Shown here: one piece after another, positions 34,491 to 44,702 of the stretch
Numbering within the stretch: the first letter of the stretch is position 1
How the letters are laid out: every line of letters starts with the position of its first letter
From: Megaustenia siamemsis
Lineage: Eukaryota > Mollusca > Gastropoda > Stylommatophora > Ariophantidae
DNA: 64,000 bases
Assembly: GCA_032433765.1 (NCBI GenBank)
Contig: JAVIAB010000049.1
Coordinates: forward strand, 17,751,296 to 17,815,295
Direction: 5' to 3'
Program-made: the position numbers and the translations under genes
The notes under the pieces: model-generated
Told to the model about the DNA's origin: nothing
Databases searched by the model: none
The model's input: the letters and a program-made list of their open reading frames with translations, nothing else

Positions 34491-34757
34491 TTGTGACCGT
34501 TTTCCATGGCATGACACCAAGCTATGCGTCATCTTCTCTCTTTGTCGTCCACGATATCTCTTCCCCTGTTTTTTGCCAGTTGTAAACGAATAAGTATTCC
34601 AACTTTCCTCTTCTCATGATGTGCCCGAAAAATGTTGATTGTTTCTTTCTGATGTATTTTAGAAGCTCCCTTTTTGTGTTGGCCTTTTTGAAAATGCCCT
34701 CGTGGGTCCTATTAGCTGTCCAGGGAACTTTCAACATTCTTCTGAGAAATCTACTAT
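34491..34757 (-). mobile_element. RTE-C fragment
   Basis: Minus strand carries MLKVPWTANRTHEGIFKKAN, KRELLKYIRKKQSTFFGHIM and RRGKLEYL, then the CATGACACCAAGC landmark. The 3' terminus and tail are absent: the 34-bp array abuts at 34490. Confidence 0.8.
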
Positions 34758-34847
34758 TGTTTCCCAGTGTTTTTAAAATTTCATCAGTCCATCTTCACGT
34801 TGTTATACCTTGAGTCTGGTGTTCTCGCAACGTTTATTAAAGGCTCG

Positions 34848-35130
34848 GGGTCAAATAATAATAAATGAATATTATTATATAGAGAAACTTCCGAGGCGAT
34901 AATTCAGGGAATCATAGGAGGAAGAGGTATGTTTACAGCACTCGAAAAAAATAACAAATAATCAACAAAAGAAGAAAAAAAACAAGAACAATATATGTCC
35001 CGAAACAGGATCGAACCCGTACTTTTTGGCACAGCGCCTTGCCACGAGAAGCTAAACGCTAGGGAACACTGCCAACTCAGCTAACTTAAAAATTAGCCAT
35101 CATTGGCGATGTCTTTCATGGAGGTGTTCT
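34848..35130 (-). mobile_element. SINE-1 with TSD, nested in LINE-D
   Basis: Same tRNA-like head as 4012-4225 (B box GGGTTCGATCC on the minus strand). TTAAAGGCTCG at 34837-34847 and 35131-35141 is an 11-bp TSD in LINE-D. The 3' tail is AT-rich (ATAATAATATTC..), consistent with priming by a partner LINE. Confidence 0.85.
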
Positions 35131-35267
35131 CATGACTTTGTTAAAGGCTCGTTGTGTTGTGTTTTGATGTTTATGTCTTATCACGTGGCCAAACCATTTT
35201 ATATGTTGTTTTTTTTTATGCACTCCATGGCGGAAATTATCTCTAGCTTTTTCGTCAGTTTTTCATG

Positions 35268-35371
35268 AGAAGAGCAAAGTGGTCCAGACCCACCGCCCTT
35301 AAAGAGAATCTATATGGGGCAATCGAATCACTTAAACAGACAGCCGACTTCATGAGAGAGTCTGGAATCCA
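35268..35371 (+). mobile_element. LINE-G fragment nested in LINE-D
   Basis: Encodes KWSRPTALKENLYGAIESLK then QTADFMRESGI, the end of the LINE-G protein seen at 19976-20705. The last few dozen 3' bases of LINE-G are missing, so a rearranged piece is also possible. Confidence 0.7.
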
Positions 35372-35501
35372 TTATCTCTCTGGTTGTTTCCTGCCATTCG
35401 ACTAACACATTTAATCTCGGTAGTGGTTATTTTTCTTATTATTCTTGTGCCTAACGTCTAAGTGTTGCACTGGTTGCACAACGTTGCAACGATAATTCTT
35501 C

Positions 35502-36185
35502 TTATTTCCTTCCTCATTTGTCTTTCAGCGTCAAAAAAAAAATGAAAGAGCCCCCGTCACGCCAAGTGGCGTATAGGGAATATGGTGTTAGTGATCATAA
35601 TTTTTACAGACCTTAAGCACATGATTTTTGGGGTAATGTGGTGGGTATTACGCCCATGCCGCTTTACTTTTCCCAGAAAAATATCCGGTACCTATTTAAG
35701 GCTGGGTGAACCCGGAAGCCGTCGGTTGGGATCAAACCCTACCTCTTGTCATGTGTAGTTCAGTTCACTAACCACTGAGCTATCTTGGCTCCCATTTCAG
35801 CGTCAAGGGGAGACATAATTTGCAGTGTGTTGCTCTTCTGTTCGCCTCTGCTGCTGTTATGTTTCCTTGTGTTTCTAATATTCTGTCTTCTTTCTGGTCG
35901 GCCCTTGTGTCTACTTTTCTCACAACGTTTATTGAATGCTTGTTGTGTTGTGTTTTTTTTTTAATCTTTCTGCCTTGTCATGTGGCCAAACCATTTTACC
36001 TTTATTTATTTATATATTATTCTAAGTGAAGATTATTTCCTAGCTTTTTTCTCAGTTCTTCATTTCTGAATTTATCTCTCAGACTGTTTCCTGTCATTCG
36101 TCTAACACATTTCATCTCTGTAGAGGTTATTTTTCTTATTGTTCTTGCATCTCGGGTACAGGTTTGGCACTGGTAGCACAAAGTT
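35502..36185 (-). mobile_element. LINE-D copy 2 with SINE-2 insertion
   Basis: A second LINE-D fragment directly behind copy 1 in the same orientation. It starts with the 3' end complement (CTTATTTCCTTCCTCATTTG), is interrupted by SINE-2 (35535-35794), then runs to ~36185 (GGCACTGGTAGCACAAAGTT). 36186-36327 is AT-rich with AAATTATCTTTAT motifs like the 28440-30540 array. Confidence 0.8.
35535..35794 (-). mobile_element. SINE-2 with 12-bp TSD in LINE-D
   Basis: TTTCAGCGTCAA at 35523-35534 and 35795-35806 is a perfect 12-bp duplication of LINE-D sequence. The element reads GGGAGCCAAGATAGCTCAGT at its head (A box) and GGTTTGATCCC (B box) on the minus strand. The tail is A/T-rich with a CATTTTTTTTT end. 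Confidence 0.92.
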
Positions 36186-36327
36186 AGGATAAACAAACAT
36201 AATTGTTATCCACAGTTTAACCATTTGTGTTCTCATCTGCATAAATTATCTTTATTATATTTCTAAATGTCTCCTTCTACTTTCCATTTCTTTATAAATT
36301 ACCCCTTCTGCATAAATTACCTTTAAA

Positions 36328-36965
36328 ATCATCATGTACCATGCCTGCTGACGTAGGTGATCATGTCTCTCCACAACTTTCGATCTCGACAGTTATTTAT
36401 CATTTCTGTTGTTGACCTTCTGCCAAGAAATTCTCTTAAATTATCTGGTATCTTCCCTCTTCGCTTCCATCTATCTCTTCGTCCCTCAATTTTTCCCAAT
36501 TGTTACAATATATTCCAGTTGTTCCCTTCTCATTACATGGCCAAAAAATGATGATTGTTTCTTCCTAATATTGGAAATTAGCTCTCTTTTTGCTTTGACC
36601 TCTTTCGTAACGTTTTCATTACTCTTCTTAGCTGCCCATGGTATTCTCAACAGTCTTCTGTAAAACCACATTTCTACGTCCTCTAGTTATTTTCTTGTCT
36701 GTTGTCCTGTTGTCCATGATTCACATCCATGTGTTAAGACTGGACCTACATAACATATAAGAACGTTTTTTCTTGTTTCTTTTGTCAAAAATTGATGGCA
36801 CAGCATCTTTCTCATTTTTTTAAAGCTGTTTTTGCCTGGGCCATTCTACATCTCACCTCTGTTGTACATCTACCATCTCACCTCTGTTGTACATCTACCA
36901 TCTCACCTCTGCTGTACATCCACCATCTGAGGTTAACATTGTTCCTAGATATTTAAATTCATTTA
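36328..36965 (-). mobile_element. RTE-A 3' half fragment
   Basis: Minus strand: MWFYRRLLRIPWAAKKSNEN, KAKRELISNIRKKQSSFFGH, MRREQLEYIVTIGKN, and upstream the RTRVLKCYVEPVL-like region back to the YLG..SDGR motif. It contains a 25-bp triplication (36845-36931). It forms an inverted pair with 37258-37905. 36966-37257 is AT-rich, unassigned. Confidence 0.85.
36845..36931. repeat. 25-bp triplication inside RTE-A
   Basis: Three tandem copies of CATCTCACCTCTGTTGTACA plus TCTAC where other RTE-A copies (11465-11500, 37340-37375) have one. Confidence 0.92.
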
Positions 36966-37257
36966 CCTGTTTTAACATTAATTAATTAATTATTCAAAAT
37001 TTATTAGATTCCACAGTTAACATTTCTTATCTAAAAATGATCGATCACATATCACAATTTATCATTATTCCTTATCTTATCCTCCAAATTGTTTCCTTAT
37101 CTTTATCTTTGAACTTAACCAATTTTGTATTCTTCCAATTAATTTTTGTTTTTTTACTTTTTGCTTCTATACTTTATCTTTATTATCCTCTCACAAGTTA
37201 CTATTTTCATCATATTTTATCTTTATATCTTAATCTCTCTATATATTTCTTTAAAAA

Positions 37258-37905
37258 GACATCACCTCAGTGCAAAATAAAGACAAGTGGAACAATATTA
37301 AAAAAGGTAAATGAATTTAAATATTTGGGAACTTTGTTAACCTCAGACGGAAGATATACAAAAGAGGTGAGATGTAGAATGGCTCAGGCAAAAGCAGCTT
37401 TCCAAAAAATTAGGAAGATACTATGCAATCCATTTTTGACAAAAGAAACAAGAAAAAGAGTTCTTAAATGTTATGTAGAGCCAGTCTTAATATATGGATG
37501 TGAATCACGAACAATAGGACAACAGACAAAGAAAATAACTAGAGGACGTAGAAATGTGGTTTTACAGAAGAATGTTGAGATTACCATGGACAGCTAATAA
37601 AAGTAATGAAGAGGTTCTGAGAAAGGTCAAAGCAAAAAGAGAGCTAATTTGCAATGTTAGGAAGAGGCAATCATCATTTTTGGCCATGCAATGAGAAGAA
37701 AACAACTTGAATTTATTGTAACAACTGGAAAAATTGAGAGGACGAAGAAATAGAGGGAAGCAAAGAGAAAAAATAACAGACAGCTTAAGAGAATGGCTTG
37801 GCAGAAGGTCAACAACAGAAATGATAAATAGCTGCCGAGATCGAAAGTTGTGGAGAGACATGATCACCTACGCTACTAGGCCCGGTACTTGATGATGATG
37901 ATATT
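37258..37905 (+). mobile_element. RTE-A 3' half fragment
   Basis: Open for ~110 codons: PQCKIKTSGTILKKVNEFKY, LGTLLTSDGRYTKEVRCRMA, QKIRKILCNPFLTKETRKRV, LKCYVEPVLIYGCES, then frameshifts through RDRKLWRDMITYATRPGT to a GATGATGATGAT tail. The RT catalytic motif is upstream of the truncation. Opposite orientation to 36328-36965. Confidence 0.85.
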
Positions 37906-38660
37906 TCTTTACGTTATATTTTTCATACCCAATATTTATCCTTATCTTCTATGTTTCTTTTAACCCTGGAGCAGACAATATCGCAACGAACGAACGGAAT
38001 ATCCGAACAGAAATTACCCATATTTCGAACTGCCAGTCCCACCATATTGAATATCCGGCGAAGCTCAGCCGCGGACTAATATCAAATGCGTTTATTCTTT
38101 TGTTTACGCAATCCACGTTTTGACATCCGCTATCGGGCACCAACAAACTAGTGCCCTGGCTGACACGGCATTCGTCGTTTCGAGAGATCCATGAAGAAAG
38201 ACGTCAATTCTAAGCTCAATTTTTGCGTCGGGAAACGGCCGGCCATTGAATCGGCTGATTCTATAGAGCTGGGACTTTTTATTTCAAAGGCTGAATCTGC
38301 GACGATGGAGGATTTGCATGTATTACTGCGCCAATTGAAATATCAAAGTCTCTAGAGGTAGGACCAGGTAAATATTGAGGGTTTTTTTTTTTTTTAATTA
38401 TCGGACTTGCGAGCAGCGGCGTCACAAGGGTAAGACATATGAAGAAGTGGGGGCGCCCCAATTTTAGAATTGTAGTGATAGAAAATTATCTATATTGAGC
38501 TGAAGGGAATCTGATCATCAGAATTGAACTTTTGTCGAACAAGTGGCACTGCCATTTTGGCTTTCTGGCACTCTAAGAGGAACATGCCTACTTGGGTCAC
38601 TACTCTCAGACCTCAGCTGACTACTGAATTCTATACATGAAAAATCGTAAAACGTTCTGA
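37906..38660. other. Unassigned, with repeat W copy 1
   Basis: Unique-looking, moderately GC-rich (37965-38480). 38500-38620 (GGAATCTGATCATCAGAA..., AACAAGTGGCACTGCC) resembles 62905-63045 and is called repeat W. A T16 run lies at ~38380. No gene could be supported. Confidence 0.5.
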
Positions 38661-38744
38661 GTACAATATCAGACTATATCCTACCAGCTTTTTGACTGAG
38701 TACATTATCAGACTGTATCCTACCAGCGTATTAAATGAGTACAT

Positions 38745-39150
38745 TATCAGTCTATCCTCTCAGAGTCTTAATTACATTATCAGACTGTCCTCTCAGAGTC
38801 TTAATTACATTATCAGACTATCCTCTCAGAGTCTTAATTACATTATCAGACTATCCTCTCAGAGTCTTAATTACATTATCAGACTATCCTCTCAGAGTCT
38901 TAATTACATTATCAGACTGTCCTCTCAGAGTCTTAATTACATTATCAGACTATCCTCTCAGAGTCTTAATTACATTATCAGACTATCCTCTCAGAGTCTT
39001 AATTACATTATCAGACTATCCTCTCAGAGTCTTAATTGCATTATCAGACTATCCTCTCAGAGTCTTAATTACATTATCAGACTATCCTCTCAGAGTCTTA
39101 ATTACATTATCAGACTATCCTCTCAGAGTCTTAATTACATTACATGATTT
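38745..39150. repeat. 33-bp minisatellite (12 units)
   Basis: Highly homogeneous units of TCAGACTATCCTCTCAGAGT plus CTTAATTACATTA; degenerate lead-in units from ~38660. Unit length divisible by 3 gives two stop-free frames (NYIIRLSSQSL and TLSDYPLRVLI repeats). Confidence 0.97.
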
Positions 39151-39524
39151 ACCTACCAGAGTACACTATCAGACTACACAGTCAGCATCCAGAGCACATT
39201 ATCAGAATCTACCTCCAGTCAGTCTATATTAGCTCAAACACTGGCCACATCACCCCTAAATTGGACCTCCTTGGTCTTTGATAAAAAATTACGCACGATT
39301 TAACACGATATACCGCACTATTAGGCGAAAGGCATGCTGGGAACTTTTAATTTTATCAGTTGAAACTGTAGACAGCGTCATGCTCCCTGAGCTAATCTAC
39401 ACTCAGACAGGTACTACAACACTGTGACGTCATTGGATGATGTCTACATCATAGGGCTTCGTATCTCTCTGGCGAAGTCCCGAGAGACAGCAATTTTTTG
39501 TGAATATCCTAGAGCCAAAATAAT
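39151..39524. other. No recognised feature
   Basis: Degenerate array remnants to ~39215, then unassigned sequence without repeat relationship visible in this window. Confidence 0.5.
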
Positions 39525-40060
39525 GGAGAAACAATCGCGATCATACAGAACAAAGCAATAACTACGGAAGCAAAAAGGGCAATATACAAATCAATTTTTC
39601 TACCAACGCTGTGCTATCAGTGCCAGAATTGGACGCTGGACTCTAGAACAATAAGAAAGATAGTGACCACCGAAATGAAATGTGTCAGAAGAATGACAGG
39701 AAACAGCTTAAGGGACAGAGTAAGAAACACTGACCTGGGGAAGAAACTCGAAATTGAACCAGCCTTCGAATACATAAAGAACAACAGATAAATTGGTTCG
39801 GCCACATAACAAGACAAAAAATAGCTAACAATGACTCAAAAAGAGCCATAAACAAACGCTACGAAAACGCCAGATTAAGAGGAAGACCGAGAAAGAGATG
39901 GATAAAGGGAATACTAGAGTTACTACGAGGAATAACATCAGAAGAGGCCAACAGAAGAGCAAAGAATCGCAGATTGTTTCTCCCCTCTACGCCAACGGCA
40001 GCAGAGGAAGGAAAGAAGAAGATGAAGCAGAATCCCTTGTTACAATTTTTCGCAACGTCA
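39525..40060 (+). mobile_element. LINE-D 3' half fragment
   Basis: Readable pieces: KRAIYKSIFLPTLCYQCQNW, EMKCVRRMTGNSLRDRVRNT, DLGKKLEIEPAFEYIKNN, RLRGRPRKRWIKGILELLRG, ITSEEANRRAKNRRLFLPST. An early stop follows KNNR. The 3' end runs into CATCACCATCATCATC and meets an RTE-B 3' end head-on at 40083. Confidence 0.83.
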
Positions 40061-40082
40061 GCCATATGCATAGATGTCCATA

Positions 40083-40270
40083 ACCATCACCATCATCATC
40101 ATCGTCATCATTGAGTGCCGTCTCCGCATCGAAGGTTGGCTACCATGGAACGCCATTCTACTCTGTCTCTTGCTTTGATGGTGCAGACTGTCATAGGTTG
40201 ACTTGTCCATCTTTTGATGTTACTCGTCCATGTTAGTCTTGGTCTGCCTCTGCCTCTTTTACCTTCACCA
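40083..40270 (-). mobile_element. RTE-B extreme 3' end
   Basis: Complement of the last ~55 codons (..TKTNMDE.HQKMDKST-type, VEWRSMVANLRC) and the ATG tail. It carries a single copy of the segment that forms the 77-bp array at 26553. Confidence 0.82.
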
Positions 40271-40389
40271 TACAGGCAGATATTCTGTAACTTCAGAAGT
40301 ACTCTCAGTTTGTAGCGTCGAGAGTTTCAGATGTTTTGAGTAGGTCTTTTTTTTTTCTATAAATTTTTCCCTGGCAGAGCCATTTTTGG

Positions 40390-40650
40390 TTTACTGCTTT
40401 CGATTTGCAACTGACATGGGTTGTTCTTTAACGTGCGCATGAATAACACGGCACCTCCTGTTTTTCGCCGTTATACGAGAGACACTGGACCTTGGTGCCC
40501 TGACCAATGGGCAGGGAGAAGCCAGGAAAAAAAACAAAGATTCTAAAAAAAAAAAAAAGTTCCACAGCTCCTGGTCGGAATCAAACCCGGTACGTACTTG
40601 TCCAGTATATATACCAACCTCTACGCCACCCTGCTCCGTGGTGGTACTTT
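40390..40650 (-). mobile_element. SINE-5-like, tRNA-derived
   Basis: Minus strand GGTGGCGTAGAGGTTGGTAT (A box) and GGGTTTGATTCCGACC (B box) followed by a body with CCAAGGTCCAGTGTCTCTCG. Only one copy in this window, so the SINE call rests on the tRNA-like head plus attached body. Confidence 0.55.
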
Positions 40651-40721
40651 AAGTTCAAGTTCTTTCAAGACGGTCAAGTGACACATGCTGGCCAAGCGTT
40701 CACACACACACAAAAAAAGAA

Positions 40722-40930
40722 GTAAAGTACCCTCGTCACGCCAAGTGGGGTATAGGGAATATGGTGTTATTGACCATACATTTTACAGACCTTCGGCACA
40801 TGATTTTTGGGGTAGTGGGGTCGGTATTACGCCCGTGCCGCTTTACTTTCCGAGAAAAAAAAATACGGTACCCATTAAAGGCTGGGTGAACTCAGAAGCC
40901 GTCGGTTGGGATCGAACATTACCTCTGAAG
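40722..40930 (-). mobile_element. SINE-2, 5'-truncated
   Basis: Body, TACTTTAC tail and B-box region present; the A-box half of the head is replaced at ~40925 by repeat-U-like sequence. Confidence 0.78.
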
Positions 40931-41060
40931 CAGGGTCTGGATGGTTCTTGTTCACCGATCCTGGCCATCAGCTGTGGGTCGCTGACAATTTCCAGCTTTG
41001 CTGCTGTGATGCACCTTTGCCTTTTTTCTGTGCAGTGAGATCCGATGTCTGGCCCCCTCG
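40931..41060 (-). repeat. Repeat U-like fragment
   Basis: CAGGGTCTGGATGGTTCTTG..TTCACCGATC resembles the reverse complement of 12950-13000 (repeat U); GTGGGTCGCTGAC.ATTTCCAG resembles 60500-60530. Weak, mosaic. 41061-41149 is unassigned. Confidence 0.4.
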
Positions 41061-41149
41061 GAAAGTTGAGGAGAAAAAAAAAGAAACAGGAAATCCCGTG
41101 TGCATTTGCGCACGTACGTTCAGTAGCTAATAATCGTTAAGTAAAGTAA

Positions 41150-41400
41150 TTTGGGAAATTTGCTATTAATTGTATGTTACCGGGGTACCGGGACCTTCCA
41201 AGCATGTCGTAAGAGGCGACTAAGGAGGTTGATCGATGGCTTGACAAGCTGTCATTGTAAAAACTATTGTTAAGGAAACAGAGCCATAGATTTTAGAAGC
41301 AGTGATCTCTGCAATATGTGCCATTTTGGCATGCAAGGTTTCTGTTTTTGAGATTCTGATTCTGCCCTATGTGCTGTCTTCGGCTCGAAAGGACAATATA
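41150..41400 (+). mobile_element. SINE-6, 3' end shared with LINE-E
   Basis: Contains ACCGGGACCTTCCAAGCATG and TCGTAAGAGGCGACTAAGG, then ends GCCCTATGTGCTGTCTTCGG plus CTCGAAAGGACAATATATATA. The terminus closely resembles the LINE-E 3' end at 15280-15312 (GCCCTATGGGCCAGCTACGG plus CTCGAAAGG). Non-coding. A SINE mobilised by LINE-E is inferred. Confidence 0.55.
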
Positions 41401-41404
41401 TATA

Positions 41405-41650
41405 TAGAAAGTACCCCCGTCACGCCAAGTGGCGTGTAGGGAATATAGTGTTAGTGACCCTATATTTTACAGACCTTCAGCACATGATTTGTGGGGCAAT
41501 GTGGTCGGTATTACGCCCGTGCTGCTTTACTTTCCAAGAAAAAAAAATCCGGTACCCATTTAAGGCTGGGCGAACCCGGAAGCCGTCGGCTGGGATCGAA
41601 CCCTAACCCTTGTCCTTTGTAGTCCAGTTCACTAACCACTGAGCTATCAA
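41405..41650 (-). mobile_element. SINE-2, slightly 5'-truncated
   Basis: Body, tail (GTACTTTC) and B box intact; the head stops at GATAGCTCAGTGG, losing GGAGCCGC. Same strand as all other copies. Confidence 0.85.
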
Positions 41651-41699
41651 GAATCGTGAAGAGTAGCCCAAAAGGTAACCACTGCCCTGACAAGTAAGT

Positions 41700-42138
41700 C
41701 AGCAAAATGTTATATCTTCTGAATATTCTTGTGTGGTGCAGAAACATGGACATTAGACAAGAAAACAGAACAGAAAATTGAAGCCTCTGCAATGTGGATA
41801 TATAGAAGAATAAGTAGAATTAGATGGAAAGAAAAGAAAACAAACGAAGTTTTAAAACAACTAAAAATGAAAAGAGAATTACTAAAAACAATTAGAACAA
41901 GACAAATGAAATTTTTGGGTCATGTTAAAAGACACAACAGCCTAATAAAAGTAATATTGGAAGGGAAAATACAAAGTAAAAGAGGCAGAGGTAGACCAAG
42001 ACCAACATGGACGAATAACACCAAAAGATGGACGGGTCAGCCTATGACAATCTGCACCGTCAAAGCAAGAGAAAGAGTGGAATGGCGCTCCGTGGTTGCC
42101 AACCTTCGATGCGGAGACGGCACTCACTGATGATGATG
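41700..42138 (+). mobile_element. RTE-B 3' end fragment, long open frame
   Basis: Open from 41729 to a TGA at 42128-42130: CGAETWTLDKKTEQKIEASA, YRRISRIRWKEKKTNEVLKQ, RTRQMKFLGHVKRHNSLIKV, GKIQSKRGRGRPRPTWTNNT, KARERVEWRSVVANLRCGDG, then ATGATGATG. It lacks the RT core (5'-truncated). Among the best preserved RTE-B C-termini here. Confidence 0.87.
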
Positions 42139-42775
42139 AAAATCCACCATTGATCGATCCCACGCCATTCTACGGAGTTCGTGCACGTGTGCTAAGGTTC
42201 TCCCCTGAGACTCTCGACATTTCGAGGGGAAATTCGGAGCACCTATGGATCCGTCCGGTATGCAGTGATGGTCATAATAAGAAACTGTGTTGTTCGGGCT
42301 TACTGTACTTGTTTATCTCCGGGCGATCTTTCTCCTGGATGAACCAAATTTACTTTCCTGACAAAACCCTGGGTACGCCACTGACGAAGACCCAGCATTC
42401 CGCTGGAATGGACGCGACCGTAGAAACCTTTTTGTTTCAATTTTAAAGAAAACATTTTTCAAAAGAGAAAACACGGACGTGGAAGTAGCGCATTGCCGCT
42501 GCTGACTCAGGCAACGGTAACCGGGTGAATAGAACCGAGGGGACCGCGAGGGCACCGTAAGGCGAGCCAATGAATGAGGGGTCCAGCGGGTGAATGCGCA
42601 CATAAATGAATAAATTAAACGAGTAATTCGGACGGAAAAACAATTTTCTTACGTAGGCGTCGCTTCAGGAAGTGCACATAACCTTCTAAGGAATCCGGGT
42701 TCCCAATTACATCCACAACATCATTGGTTCGAGAAACATTATCCTAACCACCATTTGGTTCCGCAAATTTCATAG
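42139..42775. other. No recognised feature
   Basis: Unassigned, relatively GC-rich (42160-42640) without an ORF of recognisable family or a repeat relation in the window. Confidence 0.5.
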
Positions 42776-43257
42776 TTAATAGTTCTTTGATTCTATAATC
42801 TTATTCATGTTAGTTCCACTAACTTATCATTCCTTGATTATATAATCTTATTTATATTAGTTACACTAACTTAACAGTCTTTGATTCTATAATCTTATTT
42901 AATTTGTTCAATTAATTTACCATTCTTTGATTATATAAAATTATTTATATTAGTTCCACTAATTTAAGAGTCGATTCTATAATCTAATTTATATTAGTTC
43001 CACTAATTTAAGAGTCGTTGATTCTATAATCTTATTTATATTAGTTCCACTAATTTAAGAGTCGTTGATTCTATAATTTATTTATATTAGTTTCACTAAT
43101 TTATGTCTTTGATTTTATAATTGTATTTATTATTATTCAACTAAATTACCATTCATTGATTCTGTAATATTATTTATATTACTTCCACTTATTTACCATT
43201 CTTTGATTCTATAATCTTAATATATTAGCTCCACTAACATACCGTTTCTGTTTCTGT
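42776..43257. repeat. ~40-49-bp AT-rich array, left part
   Basis: Degenerate units with TTGATTCTATAATCTTATTT and ATATTAGTTCCACTAA. The array is cut by the RTE-B insertion at 43269 and continues at 43831. Confidence 0.88.
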
Positions 43258-43268
43258 ATGTTATAATA

Positions 43269-43819
43269 ATATAATGCACAACTGAAATAAATAAAAGAAT
43301 AGGCATGGCAAAATGTTATTTCAATGCCATGAAAAATATATTAACATCAAAACAAATAACACCAGGGCTAAAACTAAGAATAGCAAAATTATATCTTCTC
43401 AATATTCCTATATAGGGTGTAGAAACATGGACATTAGACCAGAAAACAGAACAGAAAATTGAAGCCTTTGAAATCTGGATTTATAGAAGAATAGGTAGAA
43501 TTGGATGGAAAGAAAAGAAAACAAACGATGAAGTTTTAAAACAACTAAAAATAAAAAGAGAACTACTAAACACAATTAAGACAAGGCAAATGAAATTTTT
43601 GGGTCATGTTAAAAGACACAACATTCTACTAAAAGTAATATTGGAAGGGAAAATACAAGGTAAAAGAGGCAGAGGCAGACCAAGACTAACATGGACGAGT
43701 AACATCAAAAGGTGGACAAATCAGCCTATGACAATCTGCACCATCAAAGCAAGAAACAGAGTGGAATGGCGCTCCATGGTAGCCAACCTTCGATGCGGAG
43801 ACGGCACTCAATGATGATG
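43269..43819 (+). mobile_element. RTE-B 5'-truncated insertion with 11-bp TSD
   Basis: 551-bp insertion in the AT-rich array. ATGTTATAATA at 43258-43268 and at 43820-43830 is a perfect TSD. Readable protein: NKRIGMAKCYFNAMKNILTS, KQITPGLKLRIAKLYLLNIP, then ETWTLDQKTEQKIEAFEIWI, KIKRELLNTIKTRQMKFLGH, GKIQGKRGRGRPRLTWTSNI, VEWRSMVANLRCGDGTQ stop, ATGATGATG tail. One internal stop. Confidence 0.92.
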
Positions 43820-43830
43820 ATGTTATAATA

Positions 43831-44235
43831 TTTTTTTTTTTGGTTGCATTAGCTCCTCTAACTTATCCCCTGATTCTATAACCTAATTAACATTATTTCT
43901 ATTTACCTTATCGTTCCTTGATTCTATCATCTTACTTACATTAGTTACACTACCTTACCGTTCCTTGGTTCTTTAATCTTACTTACATTAGTTCCACTAC
44001 CTTATTGTTCCTTGGTTCTTTAATCTTACTTACATTAGTTCCATTACCTTATCGTTCATTGGTTCTTTAATCTTACTTACATTATGTTCCACTACCTTAT
44101 TGTTCATCGGTACTTTAATCTTACTTACATTAGTTCCACTACCTTATTGTTCATCGGTACTTTAATCTTACTTACATTAGTTCCACTACCTTATTGTTCA
44201 TCGGTACTTTAATCTTATTCACAAAACCGGCCGCA
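43831..44235. repeat. ~47-49-bp AT-rich array, right part
   Basis: More homogeneous units: GGTTCTTTAATCTTACTTAC plus ATTAGTTCCACTACCTTATTG. 44236-44416 is C/T-rich (CTTCTTCCTC runs) and unassigned. Confidence 0.9.
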
Positions 44236-44430
44236 TGTTTTCCCATAAACTTATCACAGTTTTCTGCTTCTATAAACATCCCCCTCCTCGTCTTCTGCTA
44301 CTTCTGTTTCTTCATTAATGTCTTCTTTCTTCTTCATTTTCGTCAACCTGTTCTTCTACGCCATATTCTACTTCTTCCTCTTCCTCATCTTCTTCTTCGT
44401 TTTTAGAGAACATTATCTGATTAATGTTGA

Positions 44431-44702
44431 AGTAAAGTAAAGTAAAGTAAAGTAAAGTACCCCCCGTCACGTCAAGTGCCGTATAGGGAATATGGTGTTA
44501 GTGACCATACATTTTACAGACCTTCAGCGCACGATTTTTGGGGTAATGTGGTCGGTATTACGCCCGTGCCGCTTTATTTTCCCAGAAAAAAATGCGGTAC
44601 CCATATAAGGCTGGGTGAACCCGAAAGCCGTCGGTTGGGATCGAAACCTACCTCTTGTCTTTTGAAGTCCAGTTCACTAACCACTGAGCTATCGTGGCTC
44701 CC
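44431..44702 (-). mobile_element. SINE-2 full length, longest tail
   Basis: Minus strand GGGAGCCACGATAGCTCAGT, B box GGTTTCGATCCC, body, then (TACTT)5-type tail. The flanks CTGATTAATGTTGA (44417-44430) and CTGATAAATGTTGG (44703-44716) are an imperfect 14-bp TSD at the edge of the 32-bp array. The long tail suggests a young copy. Confidence 0.88.

Larger units (their letters stand above)
34758..35500 (-). mobile_element. LINE-D copy 1 with two insertions
   Basis: Collinear with LINE-D at 35502-36185 once two inserts are removed: SINE-1 at 34848-35130 and a LINE-G piece at 35268-35371. Readable landmarks include AAAGGCTCGTTGTGTTGTGT, the TGGCCAAACCATTTTAT site, and TGTTTCCTGCCATTCGACTAA. No intact frame. 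Confidence 0.75.

Noticed and set aside
33017..34593. Three overlapping ~480-520-codon plus ORFs
   Set aside because: All three frames of one 34-bp repeat are open; a frame-shifting array, not genes.
38745..39150. Possible CRISPR or coding repeat
   Set aside because: 33-bp units abut with no spacers; it is a minisatellite.
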